Shown piece after piece: positions 26,926 to 35,519 of a stretch of 59,483 nt of DNA (positions within the stretch are counted from its first letter, which is position 1; every line of letters begins with the position of its first letter). The notes below the pieces were generated by a model. The model saw only the letters and a list, made by a program, of their open reading frames with translations, did not search any database and was not told where the DNA came from. A program made the position numbers and the translations under genes. Origin of the DNA: Herbaspirillum sp. (lineage in GTDB: Bacteria > Pseudomonadota > Gammaproteobacteria > Burkholderiales > Burkholderiaceae_D); assembly GCA_028292625.1 (NCBI GenBank), contig JAQGLY010000089.1:1-59483 (forward strand). Reading direction: 5' to 3'.

Positions 26926-27456
26926 ATGAAAACTGCGAAGCCACGGATGAGGACAGCACTTCTGCTGATGGCCTTGTGCAGCGTCGCCTGCGGTAGCGCG
27001 GCGGCACAGACCGCCGGAACGGCCGGGATGGGAGCGGATGCGGCCGGAGGCGCGTCCGCGGCGCCTCCGGCCCGGCTTGAAGGGGGGGCGCCCATCGGGA
27101 ACCGGCGTGCCGGCCAAGCCCTGCGTTTCAAGCGGACCTGGGGCGTCGACGTTGAAGGCGTAAAGGTGGTGTCCTCCGGTTATATGCTGGCGTTCCGCTA
27201 TCGGGTGCTCGATGCCGAAAAGGCCAAGCCGCTCAGTGAAAAGAAGACCCGTCCGTATCTCATCGATGAAGCAACGGGGATTAGTCTGTCGGTTCCGGCA
27301 ATGGAAAAAGTCGGCGAATTGCGCCAGAGCGTCACGCCGGTCGTCGGCAGAAGCTATTTCATGATCTTTGGAAATCCGGGAAAAGTCGTCAAATCGGGCA
27401 GCCGCGTCAGCGTGGTGATAGGCAATTTTCACATCGACGGCTTGGTCGCCGAATAA
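26926..27456 (+). CDS. Small exported protein of unknown function in the oxidase operon
   Basis: 176 residues from the ATG at 26926 (AGGAAGG upstream; an in-frame TTG six bases earlier is possible). A signal peptide (TALLLMALCSVACGSAAA) is clear; the lipobox fit is poor because the residue three before the Cys is Ser. After a Gly/Ala/Pro-rich stretch the rest is beta-rich (VDVEGVKVVSSGYMLAFRYRVLD and a final VVIGNFHIDGLV). No family recognised. It sits 54 bases after the giant gene and 16 before the LolA-like gene. Confidence 0.7.
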   Translation: MKTAKPRMRTALLLMALCSVACGSAAAQTAGTAGMGADAAGGASAAPPARLEGGAPIGNRRAGQALRFKRTWGVDVEGVKVVSSGYMLAFRYRVLDAEKAKPLSEKKTRPYLIDEATGISLSVPAMEKVGELRQSVTPVVGRSYFMIFGNPGKVVKSGSRVSVVIGNFHIDGLVAE

Positions 27457-27471
27457 TAAAAGGAGAAAAAA

Positions 27472-28374
27472 ATGACACCATCAATGATGACTTCCGCCCC
27501 GAAAAAGGCCTGCAAACCTTTCTTGGCCGGGGCGCTTCTGTTGGCGATTCTGGGCATCTACGGCGACGCCGCAGCGGCCGCGGCGAATCTGACGGCGGAA
27601 CAGATCGTACAGAAAAATATCACCGCGCGCGGTGGCCTTCAGGCCTGGAAAGACGTTCATTCGATGACGGTAACGGGACTGATGGATGCAGGCAGGCTCC
27701 GTTCCGCGGAGGGAATGCGCTTAGCCGATCCACGCAAGTCCGCTTTCAACATTCGCAACGCCAACGCGCAAGCGCGCAGCGGCGGGTCGATGCCGGCCGA
27801 AGCGGAACAGGGCAAAGTGGTTCAGCTTCCTTTTGCAATGGAGCTCATGCGTCCCCGCAAGATGCGCCTGGAACTCCAGTTCCAGGGCCAGACCGCCATT
27901 CAGGTCTACGATGGCGCCCACGGCTGGAAACTGCGGCCTTTCCTGGGCCGGACCGGCGTTGAATCTTTCAACCAGGAGGAACTGGCCATTGCCGCGCAGC
28001 AACAGGAGCTCGACGGTTTTCTGATCGATCACGCCGCCAAGGGGTCCCGTGTCGATCTCGCAGGGCAGGAGGCTGTCGAAGGACATAATACGTACAAGCT
28101 GAAACTGACTCTGAAAAGCGGCGATGTCCGTTACCTGTGGGTCGACGCCGGCACCTTTCTTGAAGCCAGGGTCGATGGCGTCCGCAAAATAGACGGCAAG
28201 CCGAAAACGACGATGACCTATTTTCGGGACTACAAACCGCTCAATGGGCTGTTGTTCCCGCATGTATTTGAAACGCGGGTCGAAGGCGATAAGGATTCAC
28301 AGCGCATCGTTGTGGAGCATGTAGCGCTGAACCCCCCCATCATCGAGACGCGTTTTGCGAAGCCAACGCAATAA
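27472..28374 (+). CDS. LolA-like outer membrane lipoprotein-sorting family protein
   Basis: 300 residues with a signal peptide ending near DAAAAAAN and AAAAGGAG before the ATG. The pattern AEQIVQKNITARGGLQAWKD followed by a large antiparallel beta barrel (MRLELQFQGQTAIQVYDG, TYKLKLTLKSGDVRYLWVD, FRDYKPLNGLLFPHVFE) is that of the LolA/outer-membrane lipoprotein-sorting superfamily. Such proteins bind hydrophobic groups in the periplasm. It may help move lipid-modified parts of this system. It ends the plus-strand oxidase genes before a possible terminator. Confidence 0.75.
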   Translation: MTPSMMTSAPKKACKPFLAGALLLAILGIYGDAAAAAANLTAEQIVQKNITARGGLQAWKDVHSMTVTGLMDAGRLRSAEGMRLADPRKSAFNIRNANAQARSGGSMPAEAEQGKVVQLPFAMELMRPRKMRLELQFQGQTAIQVYDGAHGWKLRPFLGRTGVESFNQEELAIAAQQQELDGFLIDHAAKGSRVDLAGQEAVEGHNTYKLKLTLKSGDVRYLWVDAGTFLEARVDGVRKIDGKPKTTMTYFRDYKPLNGLLFPHVFETRVEGDKDSQRIVVEHVALNPPIIETRFAKPTQ

Positions 28375-28403
28375 CGAAGCTGTACACTTGACACCTCGAC
28401 AAG

Positions 28404-28430
28404 CGGCGCTCACGCGCCGAACGGATTTTT
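28404..28430 (+). terminator. Possible terminator after the LolA-like gene
   Basis: A 6-bp GC-only hairpin CGGCGC-TCAC-GCGCCG is followed, after seven bases, by a run of five T. The distance from stem to T-run is longer than ideal, so termination may be partial. The remaining bases to 28546 contain no other gene. Confidence 0.4.
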
Positions 28431-28546
28431 GTCGACCATGTCTGAGCCCATCCCGTCTCGTGCGACGCGACATTCCTATTCGAATGTGTTGCCAGGGGGG
28501 GAATCAGACTCCATGTTGAAGTACAAGCTCTCGAAGGAAGGCGATT

Positions 28547-29692
28547 ATGTTAAAACTGCAGCAGGTGATGATGGCATTGCGCAAAATGAGCAGCGACCTG
28601 GAGCTGTCGAAGGCGCAATTTGGCGAGTTGGCCGAGCTGATCGGGATCGCCTCCATGATTGTCGACTGCAATGGCAAGATACTCAGCAGCAATGAGACGG
28701 CTGCCGCGATGCTCGGTTTCAAGGCGGAAGATCTGGTCGACACATTGCTGACCGACCTGGTGGTGGATGGCAGGGATGAGCTCGATGAAATCCTGATTCC
28801 AAGCATGAAGTCGGGCAGGCTGGAAGCGTTCGATCTTGTTTTCCGAGGCCGTCATGGCCGAAAAAGCCCCCTTTGCGTGGTGCCGCAGCCGATTGAACAT
28901 GCGGACGGCCTGACGCGTTCGATGTTGCTGGTATTCACGGAAAGGACCAATCACAGCGTCTTGCTGCAGACCTTGCATCGATCCGAACCGCAGCTTCAAC
29001 AATTTTCCAATCGTTTGATTGCCGCCCACGAACTCGAACTTAAGCGGGTGTCTTCGGAATTGCACGATGGACTCGGCCAGGCGCTGACGATGATCAAGTT
29101 CATGGTGGAAGATGCGTCGCGGCATGTGAAGGATGGCAGGCCTGAGGAAGGCGGCCAGGTTCTGGATGAAACGGTGGCGCGCCTGCGTGAGGCGATGAAC
29201 GAAGTCAGGCGTATCTCGGTTGAACTGCGTCCCAGCAGCCTGGACGACCTGGGACTGATCCCCACCATCGAATGGCATTGCCGCAATTACCAGCGAGCCT
29301 ATCGGAATCTGTCGCTGAAGCTCGACCTCAACGTGATCGAAGCGGAGATCCCGGCGGCGCTGAAGCTGGATATCTTCCGCATCGTTCAGGAGACCTTGAA
29401 CAATGTCGCCAAACATGCGGATGCCTCCGAGGTCAAGCTCTCGCTGCAAGCCGAACATGCCAATCTGCACCTGACCATTCACGATAATGGGAATGGATTC
29501 GATGCGAACCAGCTTTATTTCGGGGAGGCCAACCGGTGGGGCATCGGCTTGAAGAGCATGCTTGAGAGGGTGGAATCGACCGGCGGCGTGCTGCTGGTCC
29601 AGTCCGGCCTCAACGGCGGCACGACGATAGATGCCCACTGGGCATTGCAGGCCGTCGTATCCGATGTATTACGGCAATCGCCCGTCGGTTGA
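28547..29692 (+). CDS. Cytoplasmic PAS-domain sensor histidine kinase (NarX/LiaS class)
   Basis: 381 residues. There is no transmembrane segment, so it senses an internal or soluble signal. A short helix leads to a PAS domain (about 25-135, MIVDCNGKILSSNETAAAML). The HisKA_3 dimerisation segment has the phospho-acceptor H173 in ELHDGLGQ, and the ATPase follows with N-box VQETLNNVAKHA, then NGNGF and GIGLKSM. AAGGAAGG precedes the ATG. It is most likely partner to the NarL-type regulator that begins 44 bases beyond its stop on the other strand. PAS ligand unknown; redox or flavin/haem binding cannot be judged from sequence. Confidence 0.9.
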   Translation: MLKLQQVMMALRKMSSDLELSKAQFGELAELIGIASMIVDCNGKILSSNETAAAMLGFKAEDLVDTLLTDLVVDGRDELDEILIPSMKSGRLEAFDLVFRGRHGRKSPLCVVPQPIEHADGLTRSMLLVFTERTNHSVLLQTLHRSEPQLQQFSNRLIAAHELELKRVSSELHDGLGQALTMIKFMVEDASRHVKDGRPEEGGQVLDETVARLREAMNEVRRISVELRPSSLDDLGLIPTIEWHCRNYQRAYRNLSLKLDLNVIEAEIPAALKLDIFRIVQETLNNVAKHADASEVKLSLQAEHANLHLTIHDNGNGFDANQLYFGEANRWGIGLKSMLERVESTGGVLLVQSGLNGGTTIDAHWALQAVVSDVLRQSPVG

Positions 29693-29693
29693 A

Positions 29694-29728
29694 CGCGGGC
29701 CGCTGAAAAGCAGGCAGTCCGGCCCGCG
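29694..29728. terminator. Hairpin between convergent kinase and regulator genes
   Basis: CGCGGGCCG (29694-29702) and CGGCCCGCG (29720-29728) form a perfect 9-bp stem with a 17-base loop in the 43 bases between the two convergent stops. No T-run follows on either strand, so it could act as a transcript-end stabiliser rather than a classic terminator. Confidence 0.4.
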
Positions 29729-29735
29729 CGCCGAT

Positions 29736-30407
29736 TTACATGTTTCTGGCTTCTCCCCTGTTTTCAATCAGACCCTTGTCGAGCGCCAGCAGAACGAGTT
29801 CGGCCGCATTTTTCAAGCCGAGCTTGTGCATCAGATTGGCGCGGTGTTTTTCCACCGTCTTTGAACTGATGTTCAGAAACTCAGCGGCCAGCCGATTGGT
29901 GCGTCCCTCGGCGATGAGTTTCAGGATGCTGCGTTCGCGCGAGGTCAGCGCGTCCCAGGGCGTCGCGGTAGGCATGGGGCTGTCGCGATGCAAAATGATA
30001 TCGATCAAATGGACGGACAAATCCGGGCAGATGAATTTCTTGCCTGTGATCACTGTTTGGATGGCGCGAACGAACTCTTCGTAAGAGGAATCCTTGAGTG
30101 CGTAGCCGTCCGCTCCCGCGCGTAATGCTTCCCGCACATATTCATCGGTCTTGTAACCGGTCAGTACCAGAATGCGTATGCCCGGCATGCGCCGCTTGAT
30201 TTGCGCGGTGGCCTCGATGCCGCTCATGCCGGGCATCGACAGATCCATCAGGATCAGATCCGGCTGCAATGAAATGGCGGCGTGAACGGCCTCCTTGCCG
30301 TCGGCCGCCTCGCCCACTACCTCATAGTCGGGGAGCCGGCTGATCATGGAGCGCAGGCCGGCCCGCAACAAATTATGATTTTCGACAATTAAGATACGCT
30401 TGCTCAT
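29736..30407 (-). CDS. NarL/FixJ-type response regulator
   Basis: 223 residues. Receiver domain (1-125) with phospho-acceptor D55 in LILMDLSMPG, the conserved T in LVLTGY and K in YALKDSS. A LuxR-type helix-turn-helix follows (about 150-215, LTSRERSILKLIAEGRTNRLAAEFLNIS, SSKTVEKHRANLM). Its start codon overlaps the stop of the preceding pseudopilin gene (ATGA), so it is the last gene of the secretion operon. It is convergent with the PAS histidine kinase, its likely partner. Target promoters probably include those at 16846 and 40250-40430. Confidence 0.93.
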   Translation of the reverse strand: MSKRILIVENHNLLRAGLRSMISRLPDYEVVGEAADGKEAVHAAISLQPDLILMDLSMPGMSGIEATAQIKRRMPGIRILVLTGYKTDEYVREALRAGADGYALKDSSYEEFVRAIQTVITGKKFICPDLSVHLIDIILHRDSPMPTATPWDALTSRERSILKLIAEGRTNRLAAEFLNISSKTVEKHRANLMHKLGLKNAAELVLLALDKGLIENRGEARNM

Positions 30408-30946
30408 GATGTCTCCCCAGGTGTTGTTGGTTTTGATGCGACCGAAGGCACATACGACGACGGATTTCTACGACGCGGCGGATCGAACAGGAACTTCCAT
30501 TGGTTATAGGTTTCGAGTCCTTCAAACCCGGCATAGGGCGGAGGGAAGCCGCTCCGCTTGATGACGGATTCGGTCGACTTGCTTACCACCCCCATAATCT
30601 GGTCGCCGATGCGGAGCAACTCGAACGGCCCGCCCGTTATCGGGTCCGGATAAAGCCGGCGCAGATGCCGCACCGGAACCGGGAAGCGTTTATCCTGGAT
30701 CAGATCCTCCATATTCATTGGAAGCACTTTGGCGGCGCTCGGGGTCGCATAATAATATCGCTCGATCGCCGCCCGGTACTGGTTGCCTACAAAAAGCAAT
30801 TCTTCTTCGTTCTCACGCTGCCGTTCCACCGACCACCAGTTGGCGGCGCCCATCAGCGCGATGCCGATCAATGCCAGCGTCAACAGGAATGCCAGTAATG
30901 CGACACCGCGTTCGAACCGGTTGCTGAGGCGCTTATTTTGCATCAT
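30404..30946 (-). CDS. GspG/PulG-like pseudopilin, third minor copy
   Basis: 180 residues, start ATG at 30946 (GAGGCG upstream), overlapping the preceding gene by 14 bases. The start (RFERGVALLAFLLTLALIGIALMGAANW) is a prepilin-like leader with Gly before the hydrophobic helix; here the usual FTLIE start is GVALLAF, and the E at position 5 is missing. The C-terminal globular part (about 60-180) carries DPITGGPFELLRIGDQI, typical of GspG relatives such as the conserved TadG-like secreted minor pilins. I take it as a pseudopilin with an unusual N-terminus. Confidence 0.6.
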   Translation of the reverse strand: MMQNKRLSNRFERGVALLAFLLTLALIGIALMGAANWWSVERQRENEEELLFVGNQYRAAIERYYYATPSAAKVLPMNMEDLIQDKRFPVPVRHLRRLYPDPITGGPFELLRIGDQIMGVVSKSTESVIKRSGFPPPYAGFEGLETYNQWKFLFDPPRRRNPSSYVPSVASKPTTPGETS

Positions 30947-31325
30947 TGTGCGCCTCGGCAGAACTGAGCACATCGTATACCCCGCCCATTTCCGGATCCT
31001 TCGGGGCGACGATAGTCCAATTGCTCTTCTCGGTCAAAGGATCGACCGGGACACTGCGAAGGTAGCGCTTTCCAACCAATTCATCAAGCGTTTCCGGATA
31101 GCGGCCCTGATCTCCGAAAAATTTATCGAGGGCGTCGCGTATCGACGACAGATTTTGTTGCTGTACCTTAACTTTTCCGTTGTCTATCGTTGTGAAATAA
31201 CGCGGCACGGCCAAGCTGAGCAGCAGGCCGATCAGCGCCAGCACCATCACCATTTCAATGAGCGTGAAACCCCTGTTGCGGTTTGCGATCGTTTGTCCCG
31301 AGCGCTGGACAGGATGTCGTAGCAC
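30933..31325 (-). CDS. GspG-like pseudopilin, second minor copy
   Basis: 130 residues. GTG at 31325 is preferred because GGGAG lies eight bases upstream; GTG codons at 31334 and 31331 are possible. A prepilin-peptidase site RNRGFTLIEMVMVLALIGLLLS is present with Glu at mature position 5. The C-terminal segment (LDKFFGDQGRYPETLDELV, then VPVDPLTEKSNW) has the GspG consensus for calcium-site and loop regions. It lacks the helper features of GspH or GspI. Two bases separate it from the upstream pseudopilin gene. Confidence 0.8.
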   Translation of the reverse strand: MLRHPVQRSGQTIANRNRGFTLIEMVMVLALIGLLLSLAVPRYFTTIDNGKVKVQQQNLSSIRDALDKFFGDQGRYPETLDELVGKRYLRSVPVDPLTEKSNWTIVAPKDPEMGGVYDVLSSAEAHNDAK

Positions 31326-31327
31326 GA

Positions 31328-31861
31328 TCACCACTCCCTGTAGTAAATGCCGTTCAGACCCATGCGGGGCGACTGCGAGGCGATATCGAATATATCGGTA
31401 CCCGGCTGCGGAGTCTCGGGCGGGCTTCCGTAACTGCGCAGACTCCAGGTCTGTTCGGCCGGAAGGCTTGCATCCTGGGAAAAGGGATCGCGCGGAATGC
31501 GTCGCAAAAAGACCAGCTGCGCGTGTTTGGGATCGTTCGGATTTTCGATGCCGGTGACCAATATTTCCAACGAAGGGGGATAGCCGGATTCATCCACGAG
31601 TTTGGGAATCAGACCGGTGTCCGCAGCTTTTTTATAAGCATCAAGCGCGCCGCGGATTTGCCGTAAGGCAAGTTTGAGTTCCGTTTCCTTTACGCGCACC
31701 GACGTAATTTCATAAAGCGGCAAGGCCACCAGCGCCACCAGGCCCACCAGCGCCAGCGTAACGACCATTTCGATCAGGGTGAAGCCCTCGTCCATCGCCC
31801 TGGGCGCCGGAGTGTTTCCTCGCGTTCGCGGCGCTGTCGACCGAACAGAACACGTGTTCAT
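31328..31861 (-). CDS. GspG-like pseudopilin, first minor copy
   Basis: 177 residues from the ATG at 31861, with GGAGG five bases upstream (a start 12 bases earlier has none). The prepilin site is DEGFTLIEMVVTLALVGLVALVAL, with Glu at mature position 5. The C-terminal part has GALDAYKKAAD, GYPPSLEILV and IPRDPF, all as in GspG. It follows the secretin gene by 70 bases. The three GspG-like copies together could take the place of the GspH-K minor pseudopilins. Confidence 0.85.
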   Translation of the reverse strand: MNTCSVRSTAPRTRGNTPAPRAMDEGFTLIEMVVTLALVGLVALVALPLYEITSVRVKETELKLALRQIRGALDAYKKAADTGLIPKLVDESGYPPSLEILVTGIENPNDPKHAQLVFLRRIPRDPFSQDASLPAEQTWSLRSYGSPPETPQPGTDIFDIASQSPRMGLNGIYYREW

Positions 31862-31931
31862 CGTATCCTCCAAATGTTGAGTTTCATTTCGACGAGAATT
31901 CTGGGAATGTGACTGACGAGCGCGCGCCGGA

Positions 31932-34436
31932 TCAGGGATTCACCCCCAAGGTCAGCGGCGGCGGCCGCGGAATGGTCAGCGGAGTATGCCCGTCACTGGT
32001 ATCGACTCTGGCAAGCATCAGCTGTGTTTGCCGGCGGGGAAGCTTGGCGACAAATACCAGATTGAGCAGTTCTCCGGAACCCGCGAATGATGTCGCCTTA
32101 TTCGCGGTCAGCAGCAAGTTGGCGCGACCGGGCTGTTGATTGGCCAGCGGCGCGACCGGGCTGGCGCCGGCGCGGGTGCTGAACTCTCCGAGCGTCGCCT
32201 CGACGAAGGTGAGCACCGCGGCGTCGTATTGGATCGCGATCGGCAGCGAGTGGATATTGTCGAAATTTGCCCCGCTCACGGTGATGCTGAAGCGATCGCC
32301 GGTTTTGACGCTGCCGGGCGAACTCCATGTGATTGCGGGAGCCGCGCCCGGCGTGCCTGTTGCGGCCGGGACGACGGCACTGGCGACGACAATCTGAGGC
32401 ACGTCTGTCGTATTGCTTCCGTCCGCTGCGTTCGAAGATGTCTCATCGGCGGCCGGTTTGCTCGCTGGCGACTTGACGGTCGGCGCCGTCGCCGATGTTG
32501 GCGCCGCAGGCGCCGGAGCCGCAAGTGTTGCCGGTACGGCCGGTGCTGCCAGCACTGCCGGCGCCGCCACCGGCTCGGCATGATTGCCGGCGCTCAGGGT
32601 TGCGTTGACCGAAGCGCCGCCCGCGCTGGAGATGGGATCCAGACGCAATGGGTTTTCCCGAATGGTTCCTTCCGTACCCGACCAGACGTCGGCCATGGAG
32701 TCTTCGGCGACCGCCCTGGCGCGCAAGATGCGGGGAGTTATCGACAGCACTATTTCGGTTTTTGTACGGTCGCCGTTGTTGTTGGAGAACAAACGTCCCA
32801 GTATCGGAAGCTGGCCTATCCCGGGGATTTTGGAAGCGGTATTGCGGTCGGAATCGCTGATCAGTCCGCCCAGTATCTGCGTTTGGCCGTCATGCAGACG
32901 CAGGGTCGTCGATACCATGCGCGTGCCGATCTGGTAGGCCAGCGATCCAGCCGGTCCCACGATTTCCTTGACGATATTGCTGACCTCAAGATTGAGCAGG
33001 ATGCTGACGTCCCCCTCGGGGTAGGTGTGCGGCAGAGCTTCCAGCTTGATGCCGACGTCGATGTACTGCACGGAGCCTGTCACGACAGGGGAGCCGGTCG
33101 ATAAAGGCGTGACGGTATTGGTGATGATCGGGACTTTGTCGCCGATGAGAATTTTCGCCTTTTCGTTGTCGCGCACCCGGATGCGCGGGCTGGCCAGCAG
33201 ATTCGCATCCGTGTTTTGCAGTTTCATATTCAGCGTCGCCTGCAGCGGTGTGGTCAGCAGCTGATTACCGGTCAGATTCTTGAGCGCGCCGAATGTCAGC
33301 GCACCGCCGGCCGCATCTGTCGGGGTCGATAGGCTGAAGTTATCCGGCCATACGATGCCGAGATTGGACAGTTTATCGCGCGAAATTTCGAGCACTTCGA
33401 CTTCGAGCATGACCTCCGCGGCGGCCAGATCGTGCGCTGCGATGACTCTGGCGGCGACCGCCAGCGCTTCCGGCGTGTCGCGCAGCACCAGCGTGCCGCT
33501 GTGTTCATCGACCTGGATTTCCTTTATCTTCAGCACGGTCTTGAGCATGCTCTGGATATATTTGGGGTCGCCGTTGGAAATCTGGAAAGTGCGTACCTTG
33601 AGTTCCTGATACTCTTTCTGCTTCGTCGGCGTGGCGGGGTAGATGAACATCGTATTGGCGTTGAGCGTTTTCTTTTCAAGCTGGCTCTGGAGCAGGATCA
33701 AATCGACGGTATCTTCGATCGATCCATCCCGTACGAAGATGGTGGTTTTCAAATCCGCTCTCACATCGCGGTCGAAGATCACGTTCAGACCGGTGGTGCG
33801 TGAAAGCGCCTCGAACACCATCCGAAGATTGGCATCGCGGAATTGCAGCGTCACCGGTTTTTTCAATATGGACTGGCTGATGATCACGGCTTCTTTTGCG
33901 CGCCGCTGCTTATCGAGTTCGTCATCGATCTTGCGCATCAGCTCGCGTCCGCGCTTATTGGACGGATCGCTCAGTTCCACCATCTTGAGGCGTTCCCTGG
34001 CCGCATCGAGTTTGCCGGCGGCGAACAGGGTTTCCGCCTCGGACAGAATCGCGGCATGGCGTACATCTCTTTCGACGTCGGCGATGCCGCGCCGCGCCCG
34101 TTCATTGGAGGGGTCGAACTTGAGCGCAGTCAGAAAATAATCGCGCGCTTCATCGAATTCGCCGGATATGCGCAAGGCTTCGCCACGCTGGATCAATTTT
34201 TTGTTTTCATCGTTGAGATGATCCATATAATCGAGCCGGTACCGCAAATTGTCGGGCTCCAAAAGACTGGCCCGATGCAGATTCTGCAAGCCCTGTTCGA
34301 TGTGCCCATCCTCGATTTGGCGTTGGCCCCGTTCGTTATAGCGTTGAGCCGCGCAGCCGGCCAGCGCGCCTGCGATCAACAGCATCGCGAGCGGGCGCCC
34401 CAGCCGGACGTTGGAAAATATGTCGAGCAGACGCAC
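31932..34436 (-). CDS. Secretin lipoprotein with N-terminal TPR and C-terminal cohesin-like domain
   Basis: 834 residues. The start is a GTG that overlaps the stop of the preceding gene, with AGGGGAA seven bases upstream. A lipobox LAGC gives a lipidated C28. TPR-like repeats follow (about 30-170), then secretin N-type domains (about 190-390, PVTLQFRDANLRMVFEAL) and the secretin core (about 400-570, with VPIITN and LGGLISDSDRNTASKIPGIGQLPILGRLF). An Ala/Pro-rich linker (about 590-700) leads to a cohesin-like domain (about 705-834, DRFSITVSGANFDNIHSLPIAIQYDAAVLTFV). The core forms the outer-membrane gate. A cohesin-like tail in a secretin is uncommon and could hold the substrate. Confidence 0.88.
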   Translation of the reverse strand: MRLLDIFSNVRLGRPLAMLLIAGALAGCAAQRYNERGQRQIEDGHIEQGLQNLHRASLLEPDNLRYRLDYMDHLNDENKKLIQRGEALRISGEFDEARDYFLTALKFDPSNERARRGIADVERDVRHAAILSEAETLFAAGKLDAARERLKMVELSDPSNKRGRELMRKIDDELDKQRRAKEAVIISQSILKKPVTLQFRDANLRMVFEALSRTTGLNVIFDRDVRADLKTTIFVRDGSIEDTVDLILLQSQLEKKTLNANTMFIYPATPTKQKEYQELKVRTFQISNGDPKYIQSMLKTVLKIKEIQVDEHSGTLVLRDTPEALAVAARVIAAHDLAAAEVMLEVEVLEISRDKLSNLGIVWPDNFSLSTPTDAAGGALTFGALKNLTGNQLLTTPLQATLNMKLQNTDANLLASPRIRVRDNEKAKILIGDKVPIITNTVTPLSTGSPVVTGSVQYIDVGIKLEALPHTYPEGDVSILLNLEVSNIVKEIVGPAGSLAYQIGTRMVSTTLRLHDGQTQILGGLISDSDRNTASKIPGIGQLPILGRLFSNNNGDRTKTEIVLSITPRILRARAVAEDSMADVWSGTEGTIRENPLRLDPISSAGGASVNATLSAGNHAEPVAAPAVLAAPAVPATLAAPAPAAPTSATAPTVKSPASKPAADETSSNAADGSNTTDVPQIVVASAVVPAATGTPGAAPAITWSSPGSVKTGDRFSITVSGANFDNIHSLPIAIQYDAAVLTFVEATLGEFSTRAGASPVAPLANQQPGRANLLLTANKATSFAGSGELLNLVFVAKLPRRQTQLMLARVDTSDGHTPLTIPRPPPLTLGVNP

Positions 34437-34957
34437 TAGAGTTCCCCTTGCATGCGAATCACTTGTTTCTGATTCAGCGGTAGATAAGTCAGCGTGACTT
34501 GTTTGGAATTGACTGTGTCGACGCGGTAATTGCCGTCTATCGTTTGACCCGCGGCGACGATCAGGAGGGCCTCTTTGTTGGAGAGAAAGGCCGTCGGTTT
34601 CGCGCTGTCTTCCAGCAGCCCGACAAAACTGTAAGGCATGGGGGGCGCCTGCGGCGGTGGCGGCGGAGCTGCCGGCGGCGGCGATGGCGCCGCAGGGGCC
34701 GGCGCCGCCCAACTGGTCGGCGCAAACAAATTGCTTTTCGTCCCCTGGTTCAAGGTATTGCGCCGTGGCAAGCTGAGCGATAACGGCTCCTCCGCGGCAG
34801 CCGACGCGGCGCGGGCCCGGACCCGTACGCCGCTTTCGGGTTCGGACGCATTGGCTCGGGTAACGCCCTGCCGGAAATGCAATATGGCATATATGGTCAG
34901 AACCCCTGCCGCCAGCAGCAGGAATAATTTACGGTAACGCGTAAAGAGCAATCGCAT
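34436..34957 (-). CDS. PilP/GspC-like inner-membrane protein of the secretion operon
   Basis: 173 residues from the ATG at 34957, one base after the previous stop. One transmembrane helix (about 10-27, KLFLLLAAGVLTIYAILHF) precedes a Pro/Ala-rich linker with long proline runs (about 70-105). A small C-terminal beta domain (YSFVGLLEDSAKPTAFLSNKEALLIVAAGQTIDGNYRVDTV) has the HR-domain look shared by PilP and GspC, which contact the secretin N-terminal region. It lies immediately before the secretin gene. Confidence 0.75.
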   Translation of the reverse strand: MRLLFTRYRKLFLLLAAGVLTIYAILHFRQGVTRANASEPESGVRVRARAASAAAEEPLSLSLPRRNTLNQGTKSNLFAPTSWAAPAPAAPSPPPAAPPPPPQAPPMPYSFVGLLEDSAKPTAFLSNKEALLIVAAGQTIDGNYRVDTVNSKQVTLTYLPLNQKQVIRMQGEL

Positions 34958-34958
34958 A

Positions 34959-35519
34959 TCAAGCCCCGCGATAAAAAAGAGTGAAATGAATGCGGGCGTC
35001 GAGCACGTCGTTATTGGCGGCTGCACGTTCCATATGCAGTTCAACGAGTGAGGCATACGGCACTGCGTTGAGCACGCCCGTGACGAAATTGCGGATGGTG
35101 CCGTAGTCCGCCTTTACCGGCAGCACGACCTCATATTTAACGAAGCTCATGCCCGCGTCGCTGGAAATCTGGTAGTCCCCTTTATTGATCACCAGCTTGA
35201 CTTTGTCGGCGACTTCCAACACGCGGCGCAGGTCGCCCGCATTGCGGTTGATCGCCGGAAACCAGGCATTGAATTGCGCGACCTGTTCGACGGATTCCGG
35301 CGCCCTCTGATGGATCAGACGGTCGCTGTTAAAAGCCTTTAGGCGCATGGCGGTCTGCGACCTGGTTTGCAGGACTTCGTTTCGCAGATGCGGTGCGAGC
35401 AGCAGCAGGATCAATAAGGTCAGGGCGATGAGCGTCAAGCCGATCGCGCCCTGTAACCCCAGCCGGCGCACCAGTTCATAGCGCATTGTCAGCAATGACG
35501 AGTGGATGTTCATGTTCAT
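34959..35519 (-). CDS. PilO/GspM-like inner-membrane protein
   Basis: 186 residues with one transmembrane helix (about 24-43, AIGLTLIALTLLILLLLAPHL), a coiled stretch, and a C-terminal ferredoxin-like domain (SFVKYEVVLPVKADYGTIRNFVTGVLNAVPYASLVELHMER), the hallmark of PilO and GspM. Its start overlaps the preceding stop (ATGA). Confidence 0.75.
   Translation of the reverse strand: MNMNIHSSLLTMRYELVRRLGLQGAIGLTLIALTLLILLLLAPHLRNEVLQTRSQTAMRLKAFNSDRLIHQRAPESVEQVAQFNAWFPAINRNAGDLRRVLEVADKVKLVINKGDYQISSDAGMSFVKYEVVLPVKADYGTIRNFVTGVLNAVPYASLVELHMERAAANNDVLDARIHFTLFYRGA

Noticed and set aside
34437..34712. N-terminal extension of the secretin frame
   Set aside because: The lipoprotein signal begins at the GTG at 34436 with a good ribosome-binding site; the extension is out-of-frame translation of the previous gene.
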